From NCBI GenBank assembly GCA_003574785.1, contig QORU01000019.1, positions 1-64,000 on the forward strand: DNA of 64,000 nucleotides, written 5' to 3'. The position numbers and the translations under genes were made by a program. Shown here in pieces: positions 17,790 to 26,544 of this stretch (its first letter is position 1; each line of letters begins with the position of its first letter). Below the pieces are notes generated by a model that was given only the letters and a program-made list of their open reading frames with translations, made no database searches and was not told the DNA's origin. This stretch comes from Taklimakanibacter deserti. GTDB lineage: Bacteria; Pseudomonadota; Alphaproteobacteria; Rhizobiales; Aestuariivirgaceae.

Positions 17790-18043
17790 GATCTCCCTGT
17801 ATCTCCCCTGGAGCTCTTGTCGTTGAATCTGGCCTGACCGCCGCGACGAAGGCTCTGCTAGATCGGTTGCAACATCTCCCTCTCGCCAAAATCGAGTGAC
17901 CTTGACGGGGATCGGCTGATGCGAGTGATTGCCTCACCATCTAACATTTGTTCGGAAGCCGTGCAATCGGCAGCGGATCGACAGCACACAACCCCGGCAA
18001 TGCGGCATTTCCGGCGGCCGCTCACCCCGCGTGCAGAAACTCC
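17790..18043. other. Divergent intergenic region without a gene
   Basis: This is the distal part of the 320-bp gap between the IclR gene and the aminotransferase gene. I see no coding sequence. An AT-richer patch with CTAACATTTGTTCGG (17941-17955) contains a reversed CGAAC half and may bind the IclR protein. The aminotransferase promoter follows at 18044. Confidence 0.4.
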
Positions 18044-18074
18044 TTGACGAACATTAGTGCGAATATCGTATAGT
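18044..18074 (+). promoter_or_regulatory. Promoter with embedded CGAACATTAGT motif (aminotransferase operon)
   Basis: TTGACG (18044-18049) and TATAGT (18069-18074) form a sigma70-like pair with a 19-bp spacer. The recurrent 11-mer CGAACATTAGT (18048-18058), followed by GCGAA, overlaps the -35 box and fills the spacer, which is a typical repressor position. The same 11-mer occurs at 24903 and 39814. The start codon lies about 36 bp downstream. Confidence 0.55.
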
Positions 18075-18109
18075 CCCGCTCGCGCACAGCTTCCATACAC
18101 AGAGAATGC

Positions 18110-19531
18110 ATGATCATGGACAGGGTCGATCTCGACTACGCCTCTCATCTCGAAGAATTGGACCGGCGCTTTGTCCTGCATCCTTTCACGGTGCTCGCCG
18201 ATCATCAGCAGGGTTCGCCCGGCATCATCGTCGAGGGCAAGGGCGCTGTCCTGCGCGACAGCCATGGCAAGGAATATATCGATGCCATGGCGGGGCTGTG
18301 GTGCGCCAATGTCGGCTATGGCCGGCCAGAGCTTGCCGACTGCATGAAGCGGCAGACGGAGAAGCTCTCTTATTATCATTCCTTCTCAGGCCTCGGCACC
18401 GATGCGCCGGCCGTCCTGTCGGAGAAGCTGATCAAGATGGCGCCGGGGCGGATGTCGAAGGTCTTCTTCGGCAATAGCGGCTCTGACGCCAATGACACGC
18501 AGGTCAAGCTTGTCTGGTACTACAACAACCTGCGCGGCCTGCCGCACAAGAAGAAGATCATCTCGCGGAGGCGCGGTTATCATGGCGTGACCGTGATGTC
18601 GGCGAGCCTCACCGGCTTCGACAATCTCCATAAGGGCTTCGACCTGCCGCTGCCGATGGTGCGCCATGTCTCGCCGCCCTATCGCCTGTGGGAGGCGGAG
18701 CCCGGCATGAGCGATGAGGACTTCGTCCGCAAGCTCGCCACCGAGCTCGAGCAGACGATCCTCAAAGAGGGGCCAGAAACGGTCGGCGCCTTCATCGCCG
18801 AGCCGGTGCAAGGGGCGGGCGGCGTCATCGTTCCGCCGGAAGGCTATTTCCCGGCCATCCAGAAAATCCTCAAGCACCATGACGTATTGCTCATTGCCGA
18901 TGAGGTGATCAGCGGCTTTGGCCGGCTGGGCCGGAATTTCGGCTGCGAGGTGCTGGGGATCGAGCCCGATCTGATGACCATCGCCAAGGGCATCACCTCA
19001 GCCTATGTGCCGCTCTCGGGCTGCCTCGTCTCCGAGAGGATCTGGACGGTGCTGGTCGAAGGCAGCGCCCAGTATGGCGCTTTTGGCCACGGCTTCACCT
19101 ATTCCTCGCATCCCGTCGCTGCCGCCGTGGCGCTCGAGAACCTGGCGCTCATCGAGCGCGAGCGGCTGATCAAGCGGGCGACGGAGCTTGGCAAATATAT
19201 GCGCGAGCGCCTGGCCGAGGCCTTTGCCGGCCATCCGATGCTGGGCGAATTGCGCGGCATGGGGCTTGTCGCCGCGGTCGAATTCGTCGCCGAAAACACT
19301 GGCAAGCCACGGGCTTTCGCTCCACAATTGAAAGTCGCGGCAAGGATCGCGAAGAAGGCTTTTGCCTTAGGCGTGATCGTGCGCGCTTTGCCGGCGGCCG
19401 ATACGATATCCTTCTCGCCGCCTTTCGTGACGACAACGGCGCAGATCGATCGCTGCGTCGAGACCGTGCGCAAGGCGGCGGACGAAGTTAAAGACGAATT
19501 GACGCGCGAGCGGCAATGGCAAGCCGCCTGA
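18110..19531 (+). CDS. Class III (omega-amino acid type) aminotransferase
   Basis: 473 residues. PLP fold type I features are FFGNSGSDANDTQVKL, the region preceding IADEVISGFGRLG, and the PLP lysine in TIAKGITSAYVPLSG. The class transfers terminal amino groups (beta-alanine, taurine, GABA, polyamines) to pyruvate or 2-oxoglutarate. It may start at ATG 18110 or 18116. It is the first gene after the promoter at 18044, and it precedes the glycine-decarboxylase-like pair by 81 bp containing a palindromic repeat. Its substrate is likely the amine handled by the same operon. Confidence 0.92.
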   Translation: MIMDRVDLDYASHLEELDRRFVLHPFTVLADHQQGSPGIIVEGKGAVLRDSHGKEYIDAMAGLWCANVGYGRPELADCMKRQTEKLSYYHSFSGLGTDAPAVLSEKLIKMAPGRMSKVFFGNSGSDANDTQVKLVWYYNNLRGLPHKKKIISRRRGYHGVTVMSASLTGFDNLHKGFDLPLPMVRHVSPPYRLWEAEPGMSDEDFVRKLATELEQTILKEGPETVGAFIAEPVQGAGGVIVPPEGYFPAIQKILKHHDVLLIADEVISGFGRLGRNFGCEVLGIEPDLMTIAKGITSAYVPLSGCLVSERIWTVLVEGSAQYGAFGHGFTYSSHPVAAAVALENLALIERERLIKRATELGKYMRERLAEAFAGHPMLGELRGMGLVAAVEFVAENTGKPRAFAPQLKVAARIAKKAFALGVIVRALPAADTISFSPPFVTTTAQIDRCVETVRKAADEVKDELTRERQWQAA

Positions 19532-19533
19532 TA

Positions 19534-19583
19534 GCGCATGATCCGGAAAAGTGGATACCGGTTTTCCGAAAAAGATCATGCGC
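19534..19583. repeat. 50-bp rhizobial-type palindromic repeat
   Basis: GCGCATGATC at the left end pairs with GATCATGCGC at the right. The interior carries GGAAAAGTGGATACC followed by GGTTTTCC, giving an imperfect hairpin. Sequences of this type are abundant between genes in Rhizobium, Mesorhizobium and Bradyrhizobium (general knowledge). It sits inside an apparent operon between two co-directional genes. Confidence 0.75.
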
Positions 19584-19612
19584 AAACAAAGAGAACAGGG
19601 AGAGAAGTCGAT

Positions 19613-21019
19613 ATGAGCGAGACAGGCGGCCATCCATGGATGGGGAATTCGATCGCCTCCATCAAGAAGGAGATGCTGGCCGAGATCGGGGTCAAGTCGA
19701 TCGCGGAACTGTTCGAGCAGATCCCGAAGGAGCATCGGCTCAAGACGCCGCTCAAGCTGCCGCCGGGCATCAAGTCGGAAGCGGCACTGCGCCGGCACTT
19801 GACCTCGATCCTCTCCCAGAATGAGAGCTGCGAAGACAATCTCAATTTCCTCGGCGCCGGCTGCTGGCAGCATCATGTGCCGGCGGTGGTGGATGAGATC
19901 GTCGGGCGCAACGAATTCCTGACCAATGTCTGGGGCTCGCCCCAGTCCGATGTCGGGCGCAACCAGGCTTGGTTCGAATATGCGAGCCAGCTCGGCGAAT
20001 TGCTCAATATGGATGTGGTGGGCCTGCCGGTCTATTCCTGGGGCTGCGCCATCGGTCATGCCTTGCGCATGGCGTCGCGCATGACCGGCCGCCGGCAAGT
20101 GATCATCGCCGAGATCTTCGATCCCGAGCGCCTCTCGGTCGTCGAGAATTACTGCGAGCCCGTCGATATGCCGGGCCATATCAAGATCCTGCACGTGAAG
20201 GTCGATCTCAAGACCGGGCTCATCGACCTCGACGACCTCAAGCGCAAGATATCGAAGGAAACGGCGGCGGTCTATTTCGAGACGCCATCCTATCTGGGCC
20301 TGTTCGAGACCAATGCCGCGGCGATCGCCGATCTCGCGCGACGAAATGGGGCGGAGACCATCGTCGGCGTTGATCCGCTGACCCTCGGCATTGTCGATCC
20401 GCCGGCCGAGTTCGGCGCCGATATCGTCGTGGGCCCGAGCCAGCCGCTCGGCATTCACATGAATTGCGGCGGCGGTGTCGGCGGCTTCATCGCGTCGCGC
20501 GACGAGGCCCGCTATGTGCGCGAATATAACGGCTTCCTCATCAGCCTGACCGAGACGACGAAGCCCGGGCAATTCGGCTTCGGCCTCGCCAGCGCGCATC
20601 AGACCTCTTACGGCATGCGCGAGAAGGGCAAGGACTGGACCGGCAATTCGGTCTATCTCTGGGCCATCGCCAATGCGGTCTATATGTCGCTTCTGGGTCC
20701 CGAAGGTTTTCGCGAGCTGGGCAACCTCATCATCACCAATGCGCATGTCGCGGCGAAGCGCCTGTCCCGGATCAAGGGTGTCAAAGTCCCGTTCCAGGCC
20801 GGCTTCTTCAAGGAATTCGTCGTCGACTTCTCGCGGACGGGAAAGACCGTGGCGCAGGTCAACAAAGCGCTGCGCAGAGAGGGCATCTTCGGCGGCAAGG
20901 ACCTGTCGGCCGAGATACCGAAGCTCAAGCAAAGCGCGCTGTACTGCGTGACCGAGATCCATGAGTTGGACGATATCGAGAGACTGGCGCAGGCCATTGA
21001 ACGAGCGGTGAAGTCATGA
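19613..21019 (+). CDS. Glycine dehydrogenase subunit 1-like protein (GcvPA homologue)
   Basis: 468 residues from ATG 19613, preceded by AGGGAGAGA. The N-terminus (EIGVKSIAELFEQIPKEH) and NFLGAGCWQHHVPAVVDEIV fit the N-terminal half of the glycine decarboxylase P-protein. However, the normally conserved TPYQPEISQG segment is replaced by VWGSPQSDVGRNQ, so substrate recognition probably differs. It overlaps its partner by ATGA. No GcvT, GcvH or lipoyl-handling gene is nearby. I infer a PLP-dependent decarboxylase-like heterodimer acting on a compound other than glycine, although true glycine cleavage is not excluded. Confidence 0.85.
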   Translation: MSETGGHPWMGNSIASIKKEMLAEIGVKSIAELFEQIPKEHRLKTPLKLPPGIKSEAALRRHLTSILSQNESCEDNLNFLGAGCWQHHVPAVVDEIVGRNEFLTNVWGSPQSDVGRNQAWFEYASQLGELLNMDVVGLPVYSWGCAIGHALRMASRMTGRRQVIIAEIFDPERLSVVENYCEPVDMPGHIKILHVKVDLKTGLIDLDDLKRKISKETAAVYFETPSYLGLFETNAAAIADLARRNGAETIVGVDPLTLGIVDPPAEFGADIVVGPSQPLGIHMNCGGGVGGFIASRDEARYVREYNGFLISLTETTKPGQFGFGLASAHQTSYGMREKGKDWTGNSVYLWAIANAVYMSLLGPEGFRELGNLIITNAHVAAKRLSRIKGVKVPFQAGFFKEFVVDFSRTGKTVAQVNKALRREGIFGGKDLSAEIPKLKQSALYCVTEIHELDDIERLAQAIERAVKS

Positions 21020-22617
21020 CCAAGGCGAAGAAGAACGAGAAAGAGCTCAGGGATTATCACGCCGCCCGCTGGGACGAGCCGCTGGTCATGCAACTGGGCT
21101 ATGCCGGGCGTCGCGGCCAGGTCTTCGCCAAGCCAGAGGCGGCCGCCGTCAAGGTGGTGGGCGAGGCCAAGGATCTCGTTCCGAAGAAGCTCGCGCGCAG
21201 GAAGGCGCCCAAACTGCCCGAGCTCTCCGAGCCCGAGGTGCAGCGCCACTATCTGCATCTGGCGCAAGAGACGCAGGGCATGATCAATATCAGCCTCTTC
21301 GGCACCTGCACGATGAAATACAATGCGCGGGTGAGCGAGGCCTTGGCGCAAAGACCCTTCGTCGCCGACATGCATCCGCTGCAGCCCGATGACAGCATGC
21401 AGGGCATATTGGAAGCGATCCATGAGTTCGACTTGGGACTTAGGGAACTGTCCGGCATGGATCAGTTCATCTTCCAGGCGGGCGGCGGGGCGGACGCCGC
21501 TTACACCAATTGCGTGGTCACCCGCGCCTATCACCAGTCACGCGGCGAATTGGGCCGGCGCAACGAGATCATCACCTCGATCCAGGCGCATCCGTGCAAT
21601 GCCGCGACCGCGGCGGCGGCCGGCTTCAAGGTGATCACCCTCAATCTCGATGAGGAGGGCTATCCCGCGACCGAGGCGCTGAAGGCGGCGGTCTCCGAGC
21701 GCACCGCGGCCCTGTTCATCAACAATCCCGACGACATGGGCATCTACAATCCCAACATCAAGGAATGGGTGCGGATCGTGCATGAGGCGGGCGGCCTCGC
21801 CTTCTACGATCATGCCAATTTCAACGGCGTGATGGGCAAGATCAGGGCGCGCGAGCTCGGCTTCGATGCCTGCATGTTCATGCTGCACAAGACTTTCGGC
21901 GCGCCGAAGGGCGGCGGCGGGCCGGCGGTCGGCGCCTATGGCTGCTCGGCAAAGCTGGCACCTTTCCTGCCCAAGCCTGTCGTGGTGAAGGACAAGAAGG
22001 GCTATCGCCTCGATTACGGCAGCAAGAAGAGCGCCGGTAAGGTGCGCGAGTTCTTCGGCAATGTGCCGCAGGTCATCAAGGCCTATGCCTGGCTCCTCGC
22101 CATGGGCCGCGACGGCATCGACGAGGCCTCTGACATATCCGTGCTCGCCAATAACTACATGGATCACCGGCTCGCCAAGATCCCGGGCCTCACGCGCTCC
22201 AACCCGCACATCACCAAGCATCGCATGGAGATGACGCGCTGGAGCCTCGGCAAGCTCAAGGAAGATACCGGTGTCGGCACCGTCGAGGTCGCCAATCGCA
22301 TGGCCGATTATGGCATCGATCCCTATTGGATGAGCCATGAGCCCTGGGTCGTGCCCGAGCCCTTCACGCCCGAGGCCGGCGAGATGTATTCCAAGGAGGA
22401 TCTCGATTACTGGATCGACGTCATCGCCAAGATCTCCGAAGAAGCCTATGCCGATGCGGAACTGGTGAAGTCGGCGCCGCACAAGCAGGCGATCCGGCAG
22501 ATCAAGTCGGACTGGCTCGACGATCCCCAGAAATGGGCGATCACCTGGCGGGCCTATTTGCGCAAGCATGAGCAAAGCGGGGATGCTTCCGCACGCTCCA
22601 CTTACGCCGCCGAATGA
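21016..22617 (+). CDS. Glycine dehydrogenase subunit 2-like protein (GcvPB homologue)
   Basis: 533 residues, slightly longer than usual GcvPB. The PLP-binding lysine is in MLHKTFGAPKGGGGP. True GcvPB proteins read close to HKTFSTPHGGGGPGSGP, so the residues after the lysine differ. INISLFGTCTMKYN, FIFQAGGGADAAYTN and CNAATAAAAGFKVI are other P-protein landmarks. A Lys/Arg-rich N-terminus precedes the first fold. It is coupled to subunit 1 upstream and to the TIM-barrel gene downstream by ATGA overlaps, so the three products are expected in fixed proportion. Confidence 0.87.
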   Translation: MTKAKKNEKELRDYHAARWDEPLVMQLGYAGRRGQVFAKPEAAAVKVVGEAKDLVPKKLARRKAPKLPELSEPEVQRHYLHLAQETQGMINISLFGTCTMKYNARVSEALAQRPFVADMHPLQPDDSMQGILEAIHEFDLGLRELSGMDQFIFQAGGGADAAYTNCVVTRAYHQSRGELGRRNEIITSIQAHPCNAATAAAAGFKVITLNLDEEGYPATEALKAAVSERTAALFINNPDDMGIYNPNIKEWVRIVHEAGGLAFYDHANFNGVMGKIRARELGFDACMFMLHKTFGAPKGGGGPAVGAYGCSAKLAPFLPKPVVVKDKKGYRLDYGSKKSAGKVREFFGNVPQVIKAYAWLLAMGRDGIDEASDISVLANNYMDHRLAKIPGLTRSNPHITKHRMEMTRWSLGKLKEDTGVGTVEVANRMADYGIDPYWMSHEPWVVPEPFTPEAGEMYSKEDLDYWIDVIAKISEEAYADAELVKSAPHKQAIRQIKSDWLDDPQKWAITWRAYLRKHEQSGDASARSTYAAE

Positions 22618-23486
22618 CCATCTCCTTCAGGGGACCAAGCCTCGTGAGCCATTTCAAAGTCGCCGTATCGACCTTTCCCTACCTCTATTCGCATTCCGGC
22701 AAGGGAGCGATCGATCACATCGCCTCGCTCGGCTATCGCGCCATCGAGATGATGATCTTCCCGCCGCATTGCTGGCCGGCCGATCTGACGCCGAAGGAGC
22801 GCAAGGACATCGCCGCGCGCCTCGACGGCGACGGCCTCACCATCTCCTCCTTCTGCTACCCGCTGCTCGACAACAATCCCAATTCCGTCGACCGGCTGAT
22901 GCGCCGCTATACGCTCGACCGCTATCGCGAGGCGATCGAGCTCGCGAGCGACTGGAACTGCCCTTTTGTCTGCGCCATCCCGGGGCCGGTCAACAGCCTC
23001 ATCAATCCGCCTCACAAGTGGATGCGCGACTGGTTCATCGAGGGCATGGCTGAGCTCGTGCAGTTCGCCAAGGGCTCGGGCGTCGAGATCATCCTCGAGA
23101 ATGTGCCCTTCACCTTCCTGCCGACCGCCGATGACATGCTGAAGGTCGCCGATGCGATCGATCCTTCGGTCGGGATCAATTTCGACATCTGCAATTCCGC
23201 CTATATCAAGGAAGATTACGGCGCCGCCATCCGCAAGCTGGGCTCGCGCGTGAAGAACGTCCATATCTCCGATTCGGGCTTCGGCGATTTCAAGCATGAC
23301 CGGCTCGGCACCGGCATCGTCGATCCGGCGCCTGCCGCGAAGGCGCTCGCCGATATCGGCTATGACGGCTATACCGTGCTCGAGATCATCACCGACGCCA
23401 TGCAGCCCGGCAATGATCCCGATGGCGACATCATCGCCAGCCACGACATCCTGGCCAAGCACGGATGGGAAAAACGGAAAGCGTGA
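22614..23486 (+). CDS. Sugar phosphate isomerase/epimerase family TIM-barrel protein
   Basis: 290 residues from the coupled ATG 22614; a GTG at 22644 (MSHFKVAVSTFPYLY) is an alternative start. The AP-endonuclease-2/xylose-isomerase-like barrel is indicated by IEMMIFPPHCW, the metal ligands in ILENVPFTF, INFDICNSA and VHISDSG, and a final LEIITDA. Members isomerise or epimerise keto-sugars or hydroxypyruvate-like compounds. Its lock-step coupling to the GcvP-like pair and to the kinase gene suggests a shared pathway whose intermediates are not identified. Confidence 0.85.
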   Translation: MTISFRGPSLVSHFKVAVSTFPYLYSHSGKGAIDHIASLGYRAIEMMIFPPHCWPADLTPKERKDIAARLDGDGLTISSFCYPLLDNNPNSVDRLMRRYTLDRYREAIELASDWNCPFVCAIPGPVNSLINPPHKWMRDWFIEGMAELVQFAKGSGVEIILENVPFTFLPTADDMLKVADAIDPSVGINFDICNSAYIKEDYGAAIRKLGSRVKNVHISDSGFGDFKHDRLGTGIVDPAPAAKALADIGYDGYTVLEIITDAMQPGNDPDGDIIASHDILAKHGWEKRKA

Positions 23487-24616
23487 AGCGCCGCTTCAGC
23501 CTCGGCCTCATCGTCAATCCGGTGGCGGGCCTTGGCGGCCGCGTCGGCCTCAAAGGCACGGACGGCCTTGCCGAGGAGGCGCTGCGGCGCGGCGCCGTGC
23601 CGCTTGCGGGCGAGAAGACGGTGCGGGCTCTTAACCGGCTGGAGGCGAAGCGGCATCCGCTCGTTCTGCTGATGACCGGCCATGGCGCGATGGGACATGA
23701 GGCTGCGGCGCGTTCGGGTTTCCTGTCCGAGCTGGTTTCCACGCCCAAGAGTCCGGTGACCGATGCACGCGACACCAAGGCGGCGGCACTCGAGATGATG
23801 CGGAAGGGCGCCGACCTTATTCTCTTCGCCGGCGGCGACGGCACGGCGCGTGACATATTCGATGTGGTTGGAGACCGCGTGCCGCTGTTGGGCATTCCGG
23901 CCGGCGTCAAGATGCAGTCGGCGGTCTTCGCCACCTCTCCCGAGGCGGCCGGCGAGATCGTGAGCGGGCTCGCGGCGCAGGCTGACCCGGCGCGTACGCA
24001 ATACCGGCTGTCCGAGGTCATGGACATCGATGAGGATTTGCGGCGCGAGGGCGCGATCTCGCCGCGTCTCTATGGCTATGCCAGGGTGCCGCATATTCCG
24101 CGGCTCCTGCAGAACGCCAAGGCGCGCAGCATGTCCCTGAACGAGGCGGCGGTGGACGAGGCGGCGCGGGCGCTCGCGGGAAAGCTCGATCCGCAACGCC
24201 TCTATGCCATTGGCCCCGGCCGGACGACGAAAAAGATCCTGGAGGCTCTGGGCTTCAAGGGAACATTGCTCGGCACCGATCTTGTGGCTGGCGGTCGCCT
24301 CATCGCCACAGATGCCGATGAGCGGGCGATCCTCGCCGCGGCCGAAGGGTGGAAGCTCGGCATCATCGTCGGTGTCATTGGCGGGCAGGGCTATGTCTTC
24401 GGGAGGGGCAATCAGGAAATATCCCCTTCGGTGATCCGCCAGGCGGGCAAAGTAGGGATCACCGTCATCGCCGCGCAGGAGAAGCTCCTGGCACTGCCCG
24501 ACAGGCGCCTCCTGGTCGACACGGGCGATGCCGGGCTCGACCGGGAGCTTGCCGGATTCTGGCGCATCGTGGTCGGACCCGATGAGGAAATGGTGATGCG
24601 CATCGCCGCCGCGTGA
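23465..24616 (+). CDS. ATP-NAD kinase family protein (AcoX-like)
   Basis: 383 residues. LGLIVNPVAGLGGRVGLKG at the start and FAGGDGTARDI match the NAD kinase/diacylglycerol-kinase fold, in the long AcoX-like branch. AcoX-type proteins accompany acetoin and other catabolic operons, and their true phosphate acceptor is mostly unknown. It overlaps the TIM-barrel gene by 22 bp and ends the operon. A small-molecule kinase working with the isomerase is possible. Confidence 0.85.
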   Translation: MGKTESVKRRFSLGLIVNPVAGLGGRVGLKGTDGLAEEALRRGAVPLAGEKTVRALNRLEAKRHPLVLLMTGHGAMGHEAAARSGFLSELVSTPKSPVTDARDTKAAALEMMRKGADLILFAGGDGTARDIFDVVGDRVPLLGIPAGVKMQSAVFATSPEAAGEIVSGLAAQADPARTQYRLSEVMDIDEDLRREGAISPRLYGYARVPHIPRLLQNAKARSMSLNEAAVDEAARALAGKLDPQRLYAIGPGRTTKKILEALGFKGTLLGTDLVAGGRLIATDADERAILAAAEGWKLGIIVGVIGGQGYVFGRGNQEISPSVIRQAGKVGITVIAAQEKLLALPDRRLLVDTGDAGLDRELAGFWRIVVGPDEEMVMRIAAA

Positions 24617-24621
24617 AAGTG

Positions 24622-24800
24622 AACACCCTCGCCCCGCAAGCGCAGCGCAGCGGGGAGAGGGGAGGGACCCGACGCGAAGCGGCGGGAGGGGTGAGGGGCA
24701 TGGATGCCGACAACGAGTTTGAGTTCAGAAAATCAGCGAGAGGCCCCTCACCCTCCCATTGCTGCGCAATGGGCCCCACCCTCTCCCCTCTTCGAGGGGC
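24622..24800. repeat. Composite GC-rich palindromic element in a 371-bp gene-free gap
   Basis: Two complex hairpins face each other: a CCCGCAAGCGCAGCGCAGCGGGGAG-like arm near 24635 (given here only in outline), and CCCATTGCTGCGCAATGGG followed by CTCCCCTCTTCGAGGGGCGAG at 24755-24800. GAGGGGTGAGGGGC (24686-24699) pairs with GCCCCTCACCCTCCC at 24742. The relation to 41223-41391 is clear by eye. The element is non-coding. The gap from 24617 to 24987 also holds the regulatory sites at 24861-24913. Confidence 0.65.
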
Positions 24801-24860
24801 GAGGGTGAAATGTGCGCCTCGCGAACTGCTGAAATCGGCCCGAAAGCGCCCGAGAAAGTT

Positions 24861-24880
24861 TGCATACTTCTAGTATACTG
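24861..24880. promoter_or_regulatory. Candidate GntR-type operator, GCATAC-N5-GTATAC
   Basis: GCATAC (24862-24867) and GTATAC (24873-24878) are spaced 11 bp start to start, and ATACT-TCT-AGTAT inside is a perfect dyad. The architecture matches 36064-36082 and 32310-32326. It directly abuts the TTGACT promoter element of the amino acid importer. The GntR protein encoded at 30332 is the natural candidate to bind it. Confidence 0.5.
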
Positions 24881-24913
24881 TTGACTAAGGCGCTGCGTTG
24901 CGCGAACATTAGT
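24881..24913 (+). promoter_or_regulatory. Promoter region with second copy of CGAACATTAGT
   Basis: TTGACT (24881-24886) is a good -35 box. A weak -10 (GAACAT, 24904-24909) lies after a 17-bp spacer. The 11-mer CGAACATTAGT occupies 24903-24913 and would overlap the -10 region, so a bound regulator would block polymerase. The importer gene begins 74 bp downstream. Confidence 0.45.
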
Positions 24914-24987
24914 TCAAGCCGGCATCCTCGTAAGCTGCCGTCGCGAGCGGGCCTGAGCCCGCCTCGGTTCCACAGGGAGGGTACATA

Positions 24988-25797
24988 ATGCTGAAGGGCA
25001 TATTCTTGCGCTGCGTGGCGGCGCTCTTGGCCGTTGTCGCGATGGTCGGCATGGCCGAGGCACGCTCGCTCGACGACATCATCAAGGAAGGGACGATCCG
25101 CATCGGGATCAACCCGAATTTCCCGCCCATGAGCACCCGCAATGCCAGCGGCGAATGGGAAGGCTTCGACATCGATATCGGCAACAAGCTGGCGGAAGCG
25201 CTGAAGGTGAAGGTGGAGTGGGTCCCGACCGAGACGGCGCAGCGCGTGCCTTACCTCGTCGCCGACAAGATCGACCTGTCGCTGGGGGCGCTCACCCGCA
25301 ATTCCGAGCGCGCCAAGCTCATCGAATATACCGTGCCGCTGCACACCGAAGTGCTGGCGGTGCTGACCACCGAAGCCATCACGCTCGATGACTGGAAAGG
25401 CTTCAACGACTCGAAATACACGCTCGCCAATATGCGCGGCAACTGGACGGTCGACTATCTCAAGAAGGAACTGCCGAACGCCAAGGTGGAACTGGTCGAC
25501 ACGATCGCCGACACGGTCCGCCTGGTGGCGCAGGGCCGGGCCGACGCCATCATCGAGAACATCGATTTCTTCATGGCGCAGACCAAGAATTTTCCCGATG
25601 TGAAGTGGAAGACGCTGCCGAACCCGATCGATGTCGCCTATTGCGCCATCGGCGTTCAGCGCGGCAACTATCCGCTGCGCGATGCGCTCAACATCGTGCT
25701 CTATAACCTGCATAGCGGCGGCGCCGTCAACCAGGCCTGGGAAAAGTGGTACGGCACCCCGATGCTGGTCAAGATCACGCCCAACCCGTATTTCTGA
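24988..25797 (+). CDS. ABC transporter substrate-binding protein, polar amino acid/opine family
   Basis: 269 residues. A Sec signal peptide covers about 1-25 (hydrophobic core, cleavage near GMAEA-R). IRIGINPNFPPMSTRNASGEW, GFDIDIGNKLAEAL and the RNSERAKLIEYTVP segment are typical of SBP_bac_3 proteins. The same family contains the octopine and nopaline binding proteins. A GGGAGG ribosome site precedes the ATG. It heads a complete four-gene importer, and the regulatory sites upstream tie it to the oxidase island at 28-46 kb. The ligand is not determinable from sequence. Confidence 0.93.
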   Translation: MLKGIFLRCVAALLAVVAMVGMAEARSLDDIIKEGTIRIGINPNFPPMSTRNASGEWEGFDIDIGNKLAEALKVKVEWVPTETAQRVPYLVADKIDLSLGALTRNSERAKLIEYTVPLHTEVLAVLTTEAITLDDWKGFNDSKYTLANMRGNWTVDYLKKELPNAKVELVDTIADTVRLVAQGRADAIIENIDFFMAQTKNFPDVKWKTLPNPIDVAYCAIGVQRGNYPLRDALNIVLYNLHSGGAVNQAWEKWYGTPMLVKITPNPYF

Positions 25798-25866
25798 TAT
25801 GAACGATGATGAGGCGGCGGGCTTCCGTCACCGGAGGCCCGCCGCGCCTATTATGGGCGACAGGGG

Positions 25867-26544
25867 ATGAATTACACATTCCAGTTCGGCGTGGCGCTCG
25901 ACGGCCTGCCTCAGCTCCTGCAAGGCGCGCTGCTCACTTTCGAGCTCGGCGTCATCACCTTCTGGGGCGGGGCGCTGATCGGACTGTTCTTTGCCGCGCT
26001 CAAGACCTTCGGCAGCCGCCCGGTCCGCTGGCTGGCGCAGGCCTATGTGGTGTTCTTCACCAACACCCCGGCGCTCATCCAGATCTATTTCCTCTATTTC
26101 GGCCTGCCGGAATTCGGCATCCGCTGGAGCAACATCACTTGCGTGCTGATCGGACTCACCTTGAATGCCGGCGCTTACCTCACCGAGATCATGCGCGCCG
26201 GCTTCCTGTCGGTGAGGGCGACCGAGCTCGAGGCGGCCGAGACCCTGGGCTTCTCGCTGCCGCAGCAGATCCGCTATGTGATCGTGCCCCATATCGCCAA
26301 GACCATCTATCCGGCGATCGCCAATTTCTTCATCGTCATCCTGGTCATGGGCACGTCGATCGGCGCCGTGGTCGGCGTCAATGAGCTCACCGGCGAGGCC
26401 ATCAATCTCTCGACCGAGAATTACCGCTGGCTCGAGATGTTCATCGTCGCGGCCTGCATCTATGTGGTGCTGACGCTCATCGCCAGCATCTCGCTGGCGC
26501 TCATCGGGCGCTGGGCCTTCCGCGTCAAGGCGAAGATCTTCTGA
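25867..26544 (+). CDS. Polar amino acid ABC transporter permease (HisQ/GltJ class)
   Basis: 225 residues with about five hydrophobic helices. The EAA loop is EAAETLGFSLPQQIRYVIVP, and VVFFTNTPALIQIYFLYFGLP is the family landmark near residue 60. It starts 69 bp after the binding protein and overlaps the second permease by one base. It would form a heterodimer with that protein for uptake of an amino acid or opine. Confidence 0.92.
   Translation: MNYTFQFGVALDGLPQLLQGALLTFELGVITFWGGALIGLFFAALKTFGSRPVRWLAQAYVVFFTNTPALIQIYFLYFGLPEFGIRWSNITCVLIGLTLNAGAYLTEIMRAGFLSVRATELEAAETLGFSLPQQIRYVIVPHIAKTIYPAIANFFIVILVMGTSIGAVVGVNELTGEAINLSTENYRWLEMFIVAACIYVVLTLIASISLALIGRWAFRVKAKIF

Noticed and set aside
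19367..20962. 531-codon minus-strand frame opposite the aminotransferase and GcvPA-like genes
   Set aside because: It spans two clearly coding plus-strand genes and has low-complexity Arg/Asp/Leu composition typical of antisense frames in GC-rich DNA.
19613..22617. Ordinary glycine cleavage system
   Set aside because: GcvT and GcvH are missing and conserved P-protein segments are altered. It is kept only as an alternative and not as the main call.
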